Shown: positions 1 to 12,563 of the stretch, in pieces | Layout: each line of letters opens with the position of its first letter | Numbering within the stretch: position 1 is the stretch's first letter | Origin: Ostrinia nubilalis | Taxonomy: Eukaryota > Arthropoda > Insecta > Lepidoptera > Crambidae | Assembly (NCBI RefSeq): GCF_963855985.1 | Contig: NC_087100.1 | Coordinates: 3,445,001-3,509,000, forward strand | Direction: 5' to 3' | Length of the DNA stretch: 64,000 bases | Made by a program: the position numbers and the translations under genes | Notes under the pieces: model-generated | Databases searched by the model: none | What the model was told of the DNA's origin: nothing | The model's input: the letters and a program-made list of their open reading frames with translations, nothing else

Positions 1-100
1 ACGCTACGTCTTTCGGCTCGTGGTCGCCACTCAAGAACTTTCCTGCCCCAGCGTCCATCAGCTCTACGAGCTATGTGCCCCGCCCCGTCTATGTCTATAT
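1..100 (-). mobile_element. LINE ORF2 C-terminal fragment, cut by window edge
   Basis: Read on the minus strand, this encodes a stretch resembling R-A-D-G-R-W-G-R-K-V-L-E-W-R-P-R. The L-E-W-R-P segment recurs at 13022-13125 and a similar stretch at 32013-32250, in the C-terminal region of a lepidopteran non-LTR retrotransposon reverse transcriptase. Upstream and downstream parts are missing here because the window starts inside it. The clade (RTE, CR1 or Jockey) cannot be decided from this piece. Confidence 0.55.
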
Positions 101-1101
101 GCGCTACGATTACAGGGTATCATTTTGCATAGTCGCAAGACTTCACTCCGCTGCTGTCAAATCAATGTCGCATAATGTTATCGCAATGTGTGTGGCCCTT
201 GGCCAAATCACAGAAGCCTATGCGAAGAAAGAGCACTTGAATGACAATGAAAATCAGGGTTACCATTTTATAAGATCTCCTCACTATTGAGGGTAACAAA
301 GTAACATTAATAATCTAGCCATTAATTACATTTATTACCTATACGAGAAAGTAAAGCAACATGCGGTTTTATTTTAATTTGTAAAATATTTGTAACAGTT
401 TGTTCTAAGTTTAGTTTTACAACAGTATTGCTGTTTCAGCTGTCACTGTGAAGCTTTGGGAAAATAAATAAATAGAAAAAATATTAACATAAATATTTAT
501 TTAAGTTTTTATGTTCATTATCATAATATGCCAATTTAAGTTACACTGTGTGACAGTCTTTGACACTAAACAAACTCTTCAGCTTAATAATACCTACCTA
601 CAGGGCGTTTTTATAGTTACTCTTGCTGATGAAACAAGAAGGGTTGATTCTACTACTGAAATACAACTACTTTTCTTACAGGACCAATATCAAATTCTCA
701 AAAAAATTCACATTCTCGTGATGGTGATAATTTCTATGGAGAGGTTTTTTTTTTATATTCGGTCTCTTGGGATAAGTTATTCCATTTGAGCAGTAGAATT
801 AATCCTTTTTATTTGATCACATATAAAAATAACACAAGTGTTTAGGAAAACTTCTTCTTTGGTATGGTATCACTACGGAGTTATAATGGCGGCAACTCTG
901 TATCACTGACTTGTAACTTTCAAACAGTATGAATAATAAGGGCACCACATTGGTTTTCTTTCTGAAAAAAGGCTTTCACTTTTAGTACTAACCCTTTAGC
1001 ACTATTTCATTGAAATAAAAATACAATAAACGCACAGAAGACTGAAATTGAGTCAACTGACGTGACATTTATAATTTGTTGACATTATGACAGTTTGACA
1101 A
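101..1101. other. AT-rich intergenic stretch, no gene seen
   Basis: Only short chance ORFs. The longest (511-789, 92 codons) is low complexity and hydrophobic, with no motif I recognise. No inverted repeat or tandem array was noticed. Confidence 0.5.
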
Positions 1102-1346
1102 GACTAGGGATTGAAAAAGTTTTAATTGAAAAAGTAAAATGACAATTTATTAAAACGATTCACAAGGATATAATCGATTAAAAATATTTATAAAATGTTC
1201 TGATACTTGCCTGTAGCGATTATCCAATCCTGGTTTCTACTGAAAAACTACCTCGTGGCAAGATTTTAATAAAATAATAAAATCTTTATCTTCTCTTTCA
1301 CAATCTATAAAAGTTCATTTGGTCTATTATTATACATGCGCTATGA

Positions 1347-1730
1347 ATGAGGGTTTTCGCGATTGAAAAATCCGCGAGATGGCAATACGTAGACGTGAGG
1401 TCCAAATGCTGCATGATTGGTTATTTTTGACATGACTTTGACAGATATGTCAAAATCCACCAATCATGCAGCATTTCGACCTCGCGTATACGTATTGCCA
1501 TCTCGCGGATTTTTGACATGACATTGACAGATATGTCAAAATCCACCAATCATGCAGCATTTCGACCTCGCGTATACGTATTGCCATCTCGCGGATTTTT
1601 CAATCGCGAAAACCCTCATTCATAGCACATGTATGTCACAGATATGTCAAAATCCACCAATCATGCAGCATTTGGACCTCGCGTCTACGTATTGCCATCT
1701 GGCGGATTTTTCAATCGCGAAAACCCTCAT
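1347..1730. repeat. Palindromic and tandem repeat cluster inserted in the left arm
   Basis: The ends are inverted: ATGAGGGTTTTCGCGATTG at 1347 and CAATCGCGAAAACCCTCAT ending at both 1621 and 1730. A core reading ACCAATCATGCAGCATTT followed by CGACCTCGCG and TATTGCCATCTCGCGGATTT occurs three times in direct orientation (from about 1458, 1544, 1654) and once inverted (about 1368-1420). The block has no counterpart in the right arm of the surrounding long-inverted-repeat element, so it was probably added later and then partly amplified. The short ORF here (1552-1770) is simply the repeat read through. Confidence 0.7.
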
Positions 1731-2994
1731 TGGCATAGATTATGAGAGACTGGCAACTATACTAGGTTGATATATGTTTCTCTCACTTCAACTGGCATTG
1801 GATTCAACATCGGATTCTGACACTTTTACAGTTATGATACCATGAATCATTTTATTTACGACCTTCGACCAGTTGGACACTTTAGATAGCTTCTTGTAAT
1901 AGTGTCAATATCTTTTTAGCTTTTAACGCAAATCTAGCCTTCAAAGCAGTTTAATCGATTTATTTTATTTTCAAAATCGATATTTTATTGTCTATGATGG
2001 CCGCAGGAACATCACTATACATGGACTCCCAGCAATAAAGTACGGTAATGCCTCGTACAGATTTTATCGGCAAAAATTATGGAACTTGATAGGTTTTAGA
2101 CCATGCCACGCACCAAAACGTCCGGAAGTTGTAATAGTATTATAGAATAAACGTTAAAAGACTTATTTATTTAATTTTTCAATGCTTAAGTGTCCATTAG
2201 AATGAAAGGGTGCTTAATATATTTAAAAAAATAGAAAATAATTATGATGGGTTAATGTTTTTGGGCGGTTTTTAGGCGGTTTCTGACAATGTCCTTTGCA
2301 TTAAGGTGTGTTCACACCAGACCAACTCATTCGCGAGCAATCGCAAATTAGTGAACACTGTTGGAATCAAAGCATTCATTTGCGAATACTGAGCAAGCTG
2401 CTTATCTATGTTTGGGAGCTAGAAAAGCCGGGTCAATGTACTGACATTTTATCTTGGATGTACAGGTAAACTTAGTCATAAGAAAATTAAAAAGAAAGAA
2501 AGATTAAATATTGTACAATAACAATTAAATGAATGAATGAATAAAAATTTTTTTACTCTGAGTAATGTCAACATAATAACATAACATATAATTTATTAGT
2601 ACTTTTAATTATTTTTTTGTCTGCATTCTGTATTAACTTTAACTGTGGAAACTTTGCTGATTATTTGTCTGTATATCAAAATTGATTCTTTCCCTAATAT
2701 AAATAAATAAAATAAAATAAATCTTATCAAATTTATGTTTCTCGAGAAAACAATATCGAGTATCGACTTCATAATACAATAATACATATATTGTCAGAAT
2801 CGAGATCCTGTTCATTTACACTTGATCCACATCCAAACATTTAGGGGTTGAGTGAGTAAATTCCCCGAATGCTCATTACACACGAACACCTCAGTCAGGG
2901 CGCACCCTAATTAACCTAACATGTGTTAACTCAACATTGCCGGCTACATTTGCTGCTGATTTTGAGTTAAATTTTTAACCAACTTCAAGACAGA

Positions 2995-3110
2995 ATGAAA
3001 GAAAGAAAAAAAGAAAGATACATTTATTACAATGGACATCACACATTACATAAACATGACAGCGGCACATAATAATGGAAGAAGAAAAATAAAAACAAGA
3101 GTAAACTGTG
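2995..3110 (-). repeat. GAAA-linked dispersed repeat tail
   Basis: A (GAAA)n-like run is followed by a stretch containing TTATTACAATGGACATCACA and GGCACATAATAATG. The same order recurs at 52756-52930, and a related piece occurs in reverse orientation around 55420-55510. A shorter GAAA run with TTATTACGATGAACATCAC lies at 3445-3500. Lepidopteran Helitron-like elements are known to sit beside (GAAA)n microsatellites; assignment to that class here is inference. Confidence 0.5.
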
Positions 3111-4060
3111 TGAATGAAGTGAGTTCGGGTGTATATTTTTGTGTTTCTTTTTAATTGGACTACTAAGATAGTTTAACGTCTAACACTATCAGTCAATTGA
3201 CATACTTTAGTCAAGATATATCCAGATTTTGTATCAGAGACAAGATCTAAATTAATATAGTTTATTTTAGAGCTGATTTTACAATCGTTGGATAACTTTT
3301 AACTTAAGAATAAGTTTGGCACATTCACAGTTTCAGTGTGGAAAATTTATTCTTCAGTTAAAAGATATCTGACGATTGAAAAATCGGCCCTTAGAGTAAT
3401 GTTTTGGAAATATTGACTTATTGTTCTTACCCATTTCCAATTCACGTCAAAGAAAGAAAGAAAGAAATATTTATTACGATGAACATCACTTAGAGAACAA
3501 AGAAAGTATACTGAAAAAAGACAGAAATAGCACTTAAATCACTAGTTAATTGTTTTTGAAACTACAATCCTGGTTCAGAAGTATTAAGTCTTCAAGTCAA
3601 TTAAGAAGTTATGATTTACAAAACATGAGCGATCAAAGGCTTGAGGACGCCTTTTAAATGAGCGGGAAAATGTGGGTAAATCATAAAGGTGTTTTAACGA
3701 AACGTTTCCGCCGCACCTGTGCTATTTTCCGGGATACTGGGTTATGTGATTTATGTAGACCTACATAATCGTACTTAATCATTTATGTAATATTTATGAT
3801 TACACAGATATAATTTATCTACTTCAATTATATCTACTATGCACCCTTTTAAAAAGTTACACATAAGTTAAACATAAGTTTAAATTAAATTATTTTCATT
3901 TATTTTTATTTTTTATCTTTAAAGAAACAAACAGCCTTATTTTCATACATGGAGGTACTATTTTAGTATGGAAATGTCACTTTGTTTTCAACGTTCTGTG
4001 GTACCTAGGTACTTGTAACTTTTATTTAGGTAGAAGTTGTGTTTAGCGCACGCTGTTTTC

Positions 4061-4178
4061 AGGCTGGGTGCACCATCTTACTTTGACTTTAACAAACCTC
4101 AAAAATCTGTCAAACTCCATACAAAATACACCGGTTAGCGTTAGTTATGGTCAAAGTTAGGTGGTGCAACTCAGACTT
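4061..4178. mobile_element. MITE family A, copy 1
   Basis: A palindromic element of roughly 120 bp. The left end is AGGCTGGGTGCACCATCTTAC and the right end AGTTAGGTGGTGCAACTCAG. The middle carries a characteristic ACACCGGTTA core and CAAACTCCATACAAAA. Seven other copies of this family occur in the window (near 9.0, 28.5, 34.2, 40.2, 43.6, 55.0 and 60.0 kb). Confidence 0.85.
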
Positions 4179-5214
4179 AGCATGAAACCAAAAGTTATTG
4201 TTGTTCATAAATAGTTTAGTGTAAACTTGTTGGTGATAATTTTAAATAAAATAAAATAAAGTATGTTTAACTTAAACAAATCTTATCTACCTCTACAAAA
4301 GTTAGAAAGATACAATTTAGGCAGTCTTGAGTTCGCAAAATTATCAAAAGTATTTCTCTAGCCGATAAATTGTATTAGAGGCATCGGATCTTGAAATTCT
4401 GCAAAGGTATAATCCATTTAAGAATTATTATTGCTATTAATAAGGACGCTGTAACGTAAGCGACATATTACATTCCTCTCACCTCCTTCCTCCTTTATTG
4501 CTATATCTTAATTAAACCGGTGCTTTGATACTCAACATCTTCAGAGATCAAACAGAACAGCCTGTTCACTTCATTAAATATTGGACACAATCAGCAATTT
4601 AAAGATATTGATTTATCACATAAAATATAAACAATAAAAGATGCAAAGAACACGATTTGAAACATGTTTGACGTCTAATAAATTGAAAAATCCACTCTTA
4701 TTTTTTCTATGAGAGGTTCTTTTTCTTTTATAAACCCTGACTCTGAAGTTATAACCCTAATGTCACCAAAGATTTTATTGAGATTGGTCGTGTAGCATTC
4801 AGGAGGAGTTCGAAAAATGTTTAAATGCACTACTAATACGTTTGCAACAACACTCTAAAATGGGCGCTCTTTACTCATTAAAAATAAATAAAAACAGGTA
4901 TTAGAAGTCAGTACATTATATGCTTAAAAACTTTTTTTTAAAGTTCTAACTTACCATAGAGATCTAAACTAATCGAGGGCCGCCCACTATGCAGAGACAA
5001 TGGCGGAATAAATATGAATTAATCTCGGCCACTTGACCCGGAGGCTCGGGAGGCTTTTGTTTTTTCCCTCTCCTCCACGAGAGACCTCTTGGGTATCGAG
5101 CCTCGGACTAGATGGGCTAGTTTAAAATAGGTATTTTAAGTCGAGCCTTGGTGATTCGGGGTAATAGGTATTCTTCTCATCACCAGCCGATTTATTGTCA
5201 AAGTGGGGGCAGAG
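4179..5214. other. Interior of the long-inverted-repeat element, no ORF recognised
   Basis: Mostly AT-rich. A more GC-rich pocket at about 4975-5160 contains CTCGGGAGGC and CCTCCACGAGAGACC, without a readable protein or obvious repeat ends. Confidence 0.4.
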
Positions 5215-6154
5215 CATATAAAGGACATTGTCAGAAACCGCCTTAGATTCCTGGGCACAGCAGTAAAGTATCAAAATTAATCTCTTACTTTTTGAATACT
5301 TAAATATTAATTAGATTGTAACGGACACTAGAGGATTAAAAAATGAAATAATAAAAGTATTTTATATGTATTCCATAATACTATGACGACATCCGGACAT
5401 TTTAGGGCGTGGCCTGCTCCATATCCTATGAAGTTCCATAATTTGTGTCGATAAAATCTATGTAAAATCGGCACAAGGCAATGCCGTACTTCATTGTTAG
5501 GAATCCATGTAATAGTGATGTTGACTGCGGTCATCATAGACAATAAGATACCGATCTTGTAAATAAAATAAATCGTCCAAATTGCTACAGTATGACTAGA
5601 TTTTAATTAAAAGTTAAAAATATATTGCACGATACTACAAGAAGCTATCTAATGTGTCCAACTGGTCGAAGGTCATGAATAAAATAAAAAGAATTGTGAT
5701 CATAACACTGATATAGACAATGACAACAATATGGGATCATCTTTAATATATCTGTTACAGTTTCAAAATTCGATGAAAAATCCAATGCCGCTTAAAGTGA
5801 GAGAAATGTCTAAAGTTCTAATAGAATTGAAAGTTTTATTCGCTCAAAATGCTTATAACAATAATTGGTAATACATTTCAAATATTAAGTACCTTTATAA
5901 TGTATCGATAGAACCAAAATGATATCCTCTCAGCTTGGAAAGGGAAAACCCAGGATTGGGGGAGCGCTCCAGGCAATTTTTAGAACATTTCATAGGTGGT
6001 AGTAAATAATATTTATTTTATTATTAAAATTGAATATTTTGATATTGATAAAATTGAATATATCTTTCGATTCAAATACCGAATATTTTTCAATCGATAA
6101 TAATTATCGAGAATTGTTAATAATATTCAATTAAAAGTTGTTCAATCCCTAGTC

Positions 6155-7104
6155 ATGCATAGACTAAGACGGTAACCATGGAGATAGTTAGTTTGGTAAG
6201 TCACGTGTTAAATGTCAAGAGTGGAAAGTAAACATAGGATTCATGTTATTTATTTACGTGCAAAATGTAAGTAAGTAAATCATAAAAGTGGAACGCCGAG
6301 CTATTTCCAAAACCCGTCCAATATTATAATACAATTTGGCTGCGACAACTACAATACAGAACATCTCCCAAATCGATGTGCATAAAATAATATAATACAA
6401 TACTAGTAAGTAAGAGGTTATGATAACAATATTGCTATCAATAAGTTTATAGAATTGGTCCGCCAGGAATAATTGTTCTTACATAAAGATTTGTGTCATT
6501 CAGAACCTAGAAAGTATTATTTCGGCACTGTTGATCTAACGGCGAACAATGTATGGAGAACGAACATTGTCCTTTACGAGGTTAAACGCCACACTATGTT
6601 TGGAACTTGTATGTGCCCTGAAATGGGCCTAAATGTTACTTAAGATTTTGATATTTTATTTTTTTATAAGCATAAGTCATTATGGTGTCTGTACCTATAC
6701 AAGTCATCATCATCATCATACCTTTAATCTCCACTGCAAGAGGGCGACTATCGCTAATTTACCAGAAGAAAAAGTTCAGGAAGAAATTGATCAGGCCAAA
6801 GCCTACTTAATTACATTTCCCACGCTAGCCAGATTGAGTTAATACGAGTAGAAACTTTTAGTGTAACATGAGAACAGCTTGACCAATCGGCATTGTGTAA
6901 TTAATTGAAACCTCAAAAATTCTAAATATTTTTCGGGAACCGTGAATTCGGTGAAAACTGAACAACCAGAAATCTATAATCCGTAGTCTTTTCCACGAGA
7001 TATAGATTTCGATGAGGATATTGTTTGCTTATTTTCAACGTTGTTGGGGCAACCCTCGATTATTGTTATGGATACTGCCTGTAAATAGGTATTTTGCTAA
7101 AGAT
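6155..7104. other. No gene seen
   Basis: AT-rich unique-looking sequence. A short CATCATCATCAT run (6704-6718) lies in it. No splice-bounded ORF was recognised. Confidence 0.4.
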
Positions 7105-7263
7105 GAACTACACTGAAATGTCCCACCGACGACATTGACAGAAGGGCGCCACCATCTTCGTTCAACTACATGGTTTCCACCGTGGCAAAAGTCGGATCTA
7201 GCGATCCGCTATTGACGGTGGCCCCCCTGTAAGTGTCAAATAAAGGACATTTCAGTGTAGTTC
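7105..7263. mobile_element. Small foldback MITE
   Basis: A perfect 19-bp inverted terminal repeat, GAACTACACTGAAATGTCC at the left and its complement at the right, encloses about 120 bp including GCGCCACCATCTTCGTTC. The target duplication is not clear. The size and structure fit a non-autonomous DNA transposon. Confidence 0.75.
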
Positions 7264-8970
7264 TTCTATATTCTTCGCTTAGTTTGGGATGGCGCTGTGT
7301 TAAATTACTTTTTTTTATTTATGGCCAGTTTTTCTGAAAACCTATATAGTCAATTCGTTGTGTGAGGCGTAATTACAAAATATTAAACAGTATAAAATGT
7401 CACTGAAACATGTCAAAGGCATTATTATACCAGGAATTTAACCAGTTTTTCAGCGGGCTATTAATAAATAGTGAGCTCGCGTGTGAGGTGCAAATTGAGT
7501 GGCGCTCCAGAGGTTTAATTATCAGAATATTGCCGTGATAGCATCGAATATATCTTGTAAGCCTTCATATTGGTATTCCAGTTTTATGTGTGTTTGTTTA
7601 TTACCAATAAGAGGTAATTGTGTTAACAATTATATGGATTCCAGGAATCCAAGGGAAGGTTGCTTCCACCTTTGGCCTGATCATCACTTTCCATCAGGCC
7701 TACAGCTTCCTCGTTACTGATTAGAAAAATGTGATGGAAAATATTTTAACTGATTGTTACCCTATATTGCTGGCATAAGTTTATTTATTCTTTTAGAGGA
7801 AAATATGTATTTTTTTATCAATACAATCTATGATACCTGAAAAAAAAATCTATGTAGGCAACTTTAAAAATCCATATTCCATATTTTCAATAAAAAATCT
7901 TCCTTGTTATTTTAGCGAAGCCTTAGGACGTTTTCGACGACAATAAAACTGCCTTTAGAAACATTGACTAAATAATTTCCTTTTTTAACAATTTTATTTT
8001 ACCAATTAAGTTCCTGTAGCACTGGAACTGAAACACAATAAATAAAAAGCCATACAAATTCTATTTGTCTGTAGGTTAACATGTTCAAAAGTTTTTTAGT
8101 CCGCACGTAATCGTAATAGAGAACAACTTTTGGCGCAAAGCGGACGTGGCGGTTGTTTGGCTACAAACTTCGCAACTGTTGGTATGAATGCTCAGTTTTA
8201 CGCTAATTTAATGTTCGTTAATTGATAAAACTATCAACAAACGTACTTCGTTAAACAAAACTAGCTTTCGACGCCAACTTTACAACGAGTTTGTAGCGCA
8301 ATGCAGTTACGCGTCGCTGTAGCAAAGAAACAAAAACGTTTTTCCGCAGTCAAAGCTTATGGCGCAGGATTTTTAAATTGAATTGATATCAAATAAAAGA
8401 TAACTCTTAAGCAGTTAGAGAAAATATAGCTAGTTCCTCTATAATTGATAATTTCATGTGAAACCTGCTTCCATAAGCAAAATCGTAAAAGTGCCGAAGA
8501 AAAAAACCATTGACATAATTTTTATAGACCGAAAATAATGCTGTCTCTTCAATCATAGACGACGTTGACGTACTTAAAGTACTTTGCTTTAGCAAATCTC
8601 TACATTTGATTGAAGTGACTGACGCAAGCGCCGAACCGTAACTTTGTAACATTAAAACCAAAGTGAATTCGATCGGAAACTTACCTGAAATTGAGGGTAG
8701 AAGCAAACGACCGTAAAGGCAACCCTGACTCAGTTGGCTCAATATCTCATAAAAAGTGTTAAACGGCGCAAAAATCTACGATAACACGTTGGAAGCAATT
8801 TCCTTTTTGTAACAAGATTGAGAATTGATTCTGAAAATATATTTCGAGATATTTTTGCTTTTATAACTAGATGTTTTATAGTAAAGAAATACATTATAAG
8901 TGGACGAGACACTATTCAGTAAATGACATCAATATTAGGTACTGTCCTTCCTCCTTCAATATGACATTCT
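7264..8970. other. No gene seen; possible LINE-tail scrap near 7655-7715
   Basis: The piece at 7655-7715 contains TGATCATCACTTTCCATCAG next to GGTTGCTTCCACCTTTGG, resembling (in reverse) a tail found in many lepidopteran LINEs. The minus-strand ORF at 8407-8742 (111 codons) has no motif I recognise and I treat it as chance. Confidence 0.35.
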
Positions 8971-9090
8971 AAAGCTGGGTTGCACCATCTTACTTTAACT
9001 TTAACAAACGTCAAAAGTCTGTCAAACTCCATGCAAAAAACACCGGTGACAACACACACACACTCCATTAAAATAAGGTGTTGCAACTCC
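8971..9090. mobile_element. MITE family A, copy 2 (diverged right half)
   Basis: The left end reads AAAGCTGGGTTGCACCATCT, followed by the family core CAAACTCCATGCAAAAAACA and CCGGT. The right half is disrupted by an ACACACAC stretch before AAGGTGTTGCAACTC. Confidence 0.75.
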
Positions 9091-10831
9091 CCACCATACA
9101 AATTGCTTTGTGTCGACTGTGTAAGAAAGCTTATGTGAATTAAGCTCAAGAGTAAAGGCGCATCCATATTATGTAACATACTAAATAACTTTTTTCTAAT
9201 TGTTGTTACACAGTCTGGTCTCACCTCTACAGCCAACTGTGTGCCAGAGGCTTTAAGCTAATTAATGTAAATTTTATTTCCCTGTTCCCTCTATTCCATT
9301 ATTATAGTTTGTGCAAGGGTTCCGTTCCAACTGGCTGTCGTTAAACTTAATTTCCTCAAAGGATACCTCTCGCTTTAGCAGCATACCTACTCTAAAATAT
9401 AGAAGGCCTTACTACTATCAACTTGTTTATAAAAAAAATAAACTCAATGGTGCCGTTTTTATGGAACTTATCTAAAAATGTTATGCAATTTGAATACTCG
9501 TACAGATTAATACTTACTAAATAAAAAGCTAAAAACTGTGTAAAAATGCAGCAAATAAGTTTAAGAAAAACACACAAACCTCCTTGGCACTAGCCATGAA
9601 AGAAAAAAGAAGAAAAAAAAAGAAGTCAGTGCAAAAAGTTCCATTGTTTTCAGCAATCACGGAAGGAGTTTTTGGCGGGAAAGTGAAACGTCATTTTTTT
9701 TTTAAGATAAAACTTAAAAGCTCATTGAAGAATAAATTAATTAAATTATCACCGGGCAACCTTCAAATTTCACTGTCCACCGTGTCTCTATAAACACTCG
9801 ACATTGGCAAAACCAGTGTGCTTCAAATTCGCACCATTGAAGCCATTAGACAGAATAATAATAAATAATAAGATAAAACTTGTTTACTATCATAATTTAC
9901 TAAACACTGGCCATGTGCAAACCGCAGAAAGCCAAAAAGAAAAAAAGTATGCTAAAAGCCCAGTTGACTGAAGTGTTTAAGCCCAGAGCGGCAAGCGTAT
10001 TTTTTTATTACTTTTTTCAGGCTTTAGGAGAGATAAGAGCCGGTGGTTGGGTGGCCAGTTACTGAATTAACTGATGAGAAAGCGAGCCAGGCCTTTCATA
10101 TTAGATTATTATGAATTTTAATTTGGTAGCGGCTACCGGCAACAGAAGCGTTTATTTTGTTTGCAATGTGAGTTTGCATCGTTTTAATTTCTTGGGAAAG
10201 TAATTTTCTGAATGCGGTTATGGAATTAAGTTCTTTACTCTGTGAAAGTTTGCGTTAATTTTATGAAGGAATGGGCTTAATGTTTTCCATTCTATTTTAA
10301 TGTTTATGAATAACAATTATTTTCTCGACATTTGCTTCTTAGTTAAGTATAGAACGCATGGATTTTCTTTCAATACAAACACGTGACATATCATGTACGT
10401 TTAATACATAAATATACTCCATGTATCGTAAACCATGTACGTTTTACTATAGGGACCTATTACATGAACAATTTTACACGCCAATAACATAATTAGCAAA
10501 TAGCAATATTGTGGATAGGCACGGAAATTTTTCCTTATCGCAAAAAGATCGGTAATATCATAAATAATTTAGTTATAATATCGGAATCGTCGAGGAGTAT
10601 CATGATAAATTGATTTCCCATAATTCTTCGTACGGCCTATTTATAGTACGTCGAGCTGAACACGGCGATATCTCTGTTATAGTAGATCCGATTGTATAAT
10701 AAAAATGTTCAGAATCGGGTATACTGTACTGTCCACAGTACAAACTACAACAAATATTTTAATCTGATGTGCTATCAACAGTAAAAACTATTAACCTTTA
10801 CACGCCCAATAATGTATTCAGCAACAGAATA
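9091..10831. other. No gene seen
   Basis: AT-rich. Contains an A-rich stretch around 9600-9625 and no recognisable coding, RNA or repeat ends. Confidence 0.4.
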
Positions 10832-11881
10832 GGGGAAGGGGGGGCATAGTGGAGTACTTAACTTCAATCGAAAAAATAAAAAGAACCAGATAAGTTACGA
10901 AGACTAGTTTTAATCGAAATGATACTACAAGTATTATATTATAGATAACTCTAAAAAAAATTACGAATTATTAACTATTTTGGCATAAAATAAGTTTTTT
11001 TTATAGTCTATAATTTTCCGCTTTGCCCTTATCACAAGGGTAAAGTGGAATTGCACATTGGGCAAAGTGAAAAAGGCACTTATTAAGCGTTTATCAACTG
11101 TATTTGAGCATTTTGCTAATGAGGTCAATTAAATGAAATAACATAAACAACTTATTTAGTAATTAGGAACTGTTTTAGGCCATAAAAAACCTTGTCCCTT
11201 ACTACTGCAAGATCATATATTTTTTGCTCCAGTTTTTTTGAAAAATACTGGACGAAACCCATCAATCTTCTTCGATGCATCACCAGATTTCAAATGACAA
11301 TGAAGAGTTCCAATTAGGATACCATATTTTGTGATGCCGAACTAATCGTAGTAAGACTCGCTTCCTCCATCGCTCTTCTCATTTGATCTTCTCTCCATGA
11401 GCCTTGGTTCGTTTTACTTTTGTAATAATTATGAACCATCTGAAAAAACAAATTAAATATTTCTATGTGGGAATCATTCCACTTTGCCCCCTTGTAATAT
11501 TTTCCACTTTGCCTTTTTGATAATAATTACAGTTTTCAATTGATAACTAAGAAAGTATTAAAATTTGTTTAATCTACAAAATGTCAAAGGAATCTATGAT
11601 AAACAGATATTAGATTTAAATAATAAAAATACCATCACTACTCACTTTTCACAATAATATCCAGTTTCCAAAATCCTTGAATTTCGTAAGAAACTCACTC
11701 GATCTACATCGCGCAGTCATGTAGCCTGCTCGGTGGCGCTAGCCGGACTGATTTTGGTCAATGACCTTGGTCGGCCCTGTGCTTGGCTTACGTGAAGCAC
11801 GAGTGCCGTTGGGTGAAAGAGTGTTGGTAAAATCAAATTTTTCGCTTTGCCCACCCCTTCCACTATGCCCCCCTCTCCCCT
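10832..11881 (-). mobile_element. pogo/Tigger-like DNA transposon, decayed
   Basis: The inverted ends are G/C-rich: TAGGGGAAGGGGGGGCATAG at 10832 and CTATGCCCCCCTCTCCCCTA ending at about 11881. They overlap a TA, as expected for the Tc1/mariner/pogo superfamily. Several CTTTGCCC motifs lie in subterminal positions (about 11022, 11507, 11840). The element carries the start of a pogo-type transposase on the minus strand (separate entry). At ~1.05 kb it is too short for a full pogo element, so most of the catalytic part has been lost. Confidence 0.6.
11165..11440 (-). pseudogene. N-terminal fragment of a pogo-like transposase, frameshifted
   Basis: On the minus strand a TTTTTTCAG acceptor immediately precedes an ATG (11431-11433) that opens M-V-H-N-Y-Y-K-S-K-T-N-Q-G-S-W, followed by E-D-Q-M-R-R-A-M. 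This matches the typical start of pogo/jerky-type transposases, a Psq-type helix-turn-helix DNA-binding domain. The frame is lost near 11326 by what looks like a 1-bp deletion in a run of A. In the next frame the domain continues with K-Y-G-I-L-I-G-T-L-H-C-H-L-K-S-G and then F-R-P-V-F, both classic for the family. A second shift in an A-run near 11235 leads to F-Y-G-L-K. No DDE catalytic domain follows. It cannot encode a working protein. Family assignment rests on these motifs and their order. Confidence 0.65.
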
Positions 11882-12495
11882 ATCTATTCACTCCAAACGA
11901 ATGAATTATCCTGTAGCTTATCCTCATGCATTGTTAACATAATCTGGATTAATCAAATTGTTTGTAAGCCTCACATTGTGCTTTGCAGTGTTTGAGTTAA
12001 TTGACGCCCCTACAAAGGGGAAAGCAAAGGTTAAAAGATGAAGTAACAGACTTCTAAATATATCTACTACCTTAACGAACTGATAAGAATTGAAATTGTG
12101 TCAGTATTTTTTTATCAAAAAAAGATTTTCAATCATTTTCATCTAAATCATCAAAGTAGTGTACATAAGGTGCACTTGCCAAAACTCTATCACAGATAAA
12201 ACTTTATTAATTTTAAGTTAATAACACCGATTTCTTTGGATGAACTCTGATACAAAATATTAATGGTATTTATAAACAGAACATTGGTTGTAACACCATT
12301 CGAGATACTGAAAAGCTGGATTTCAGTATAGGTTAAGTAAGATAGTAAAATATTGCATAGAGGCAAGTTAATATCTATTATCCTCTTTATTAATTGTTAT
12401 AAAGCTGGCAGTAGATAAATTAGGTCTTTCTTTATAGACATAAGTGTCTTAGTTAGGCTACCTACTGCTGTCAACGTCACATGGAGTGTGATCCC
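11882..12495. other. No gene seen
   Basis: AT-rich sequence without recognisable repeats or ORFs. Confidence 0.35.
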
Positions 12496-12522
12496 AACTA
12501 ATATTATAAATGCGAAAGTAAC

Positions 12523-12563
<41 letters not shown>

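Larger units (their letters stand above)
1102..6154. mobile_element. Candidate 5-kb transposable element with very long inverted terminal arms
   Basis: The left arm (1102-2303) and right arm (5215-6154) are reverse complements at moderate identity, in the same order along their length. Matching points include the ends (GACTAGGGATTGAA at 1102 against TTCAATCCCTAGTC ending at 6154), a CCAATCCTGG segment (about 1225 against 5950), the CAGTTGGACAC / GTGTCCAACTGG segments (1870 against 5660), and the inner edge (GGCGGTTTCTGACAATGTCC at 2276 against its complement at about 5227). Without a later insertion at 1347-1730 the left arm is about 0.8 kb, comparable to the 0.94-kb right arm. No transposase was recognised in the 2.9-kb interior. 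A CTAG or TA target duplication is possible but ambiguous because the ends are palindromic. The superfamily is unknown; two inverted copies of one repeat would be the alternative. Confidence 0.55.

Noticed and set aside
8407..8742. 111-codon minus-strand ORF
   Set aside because: No recognisable motif and no similarity to a known family that I can name; likely chance.
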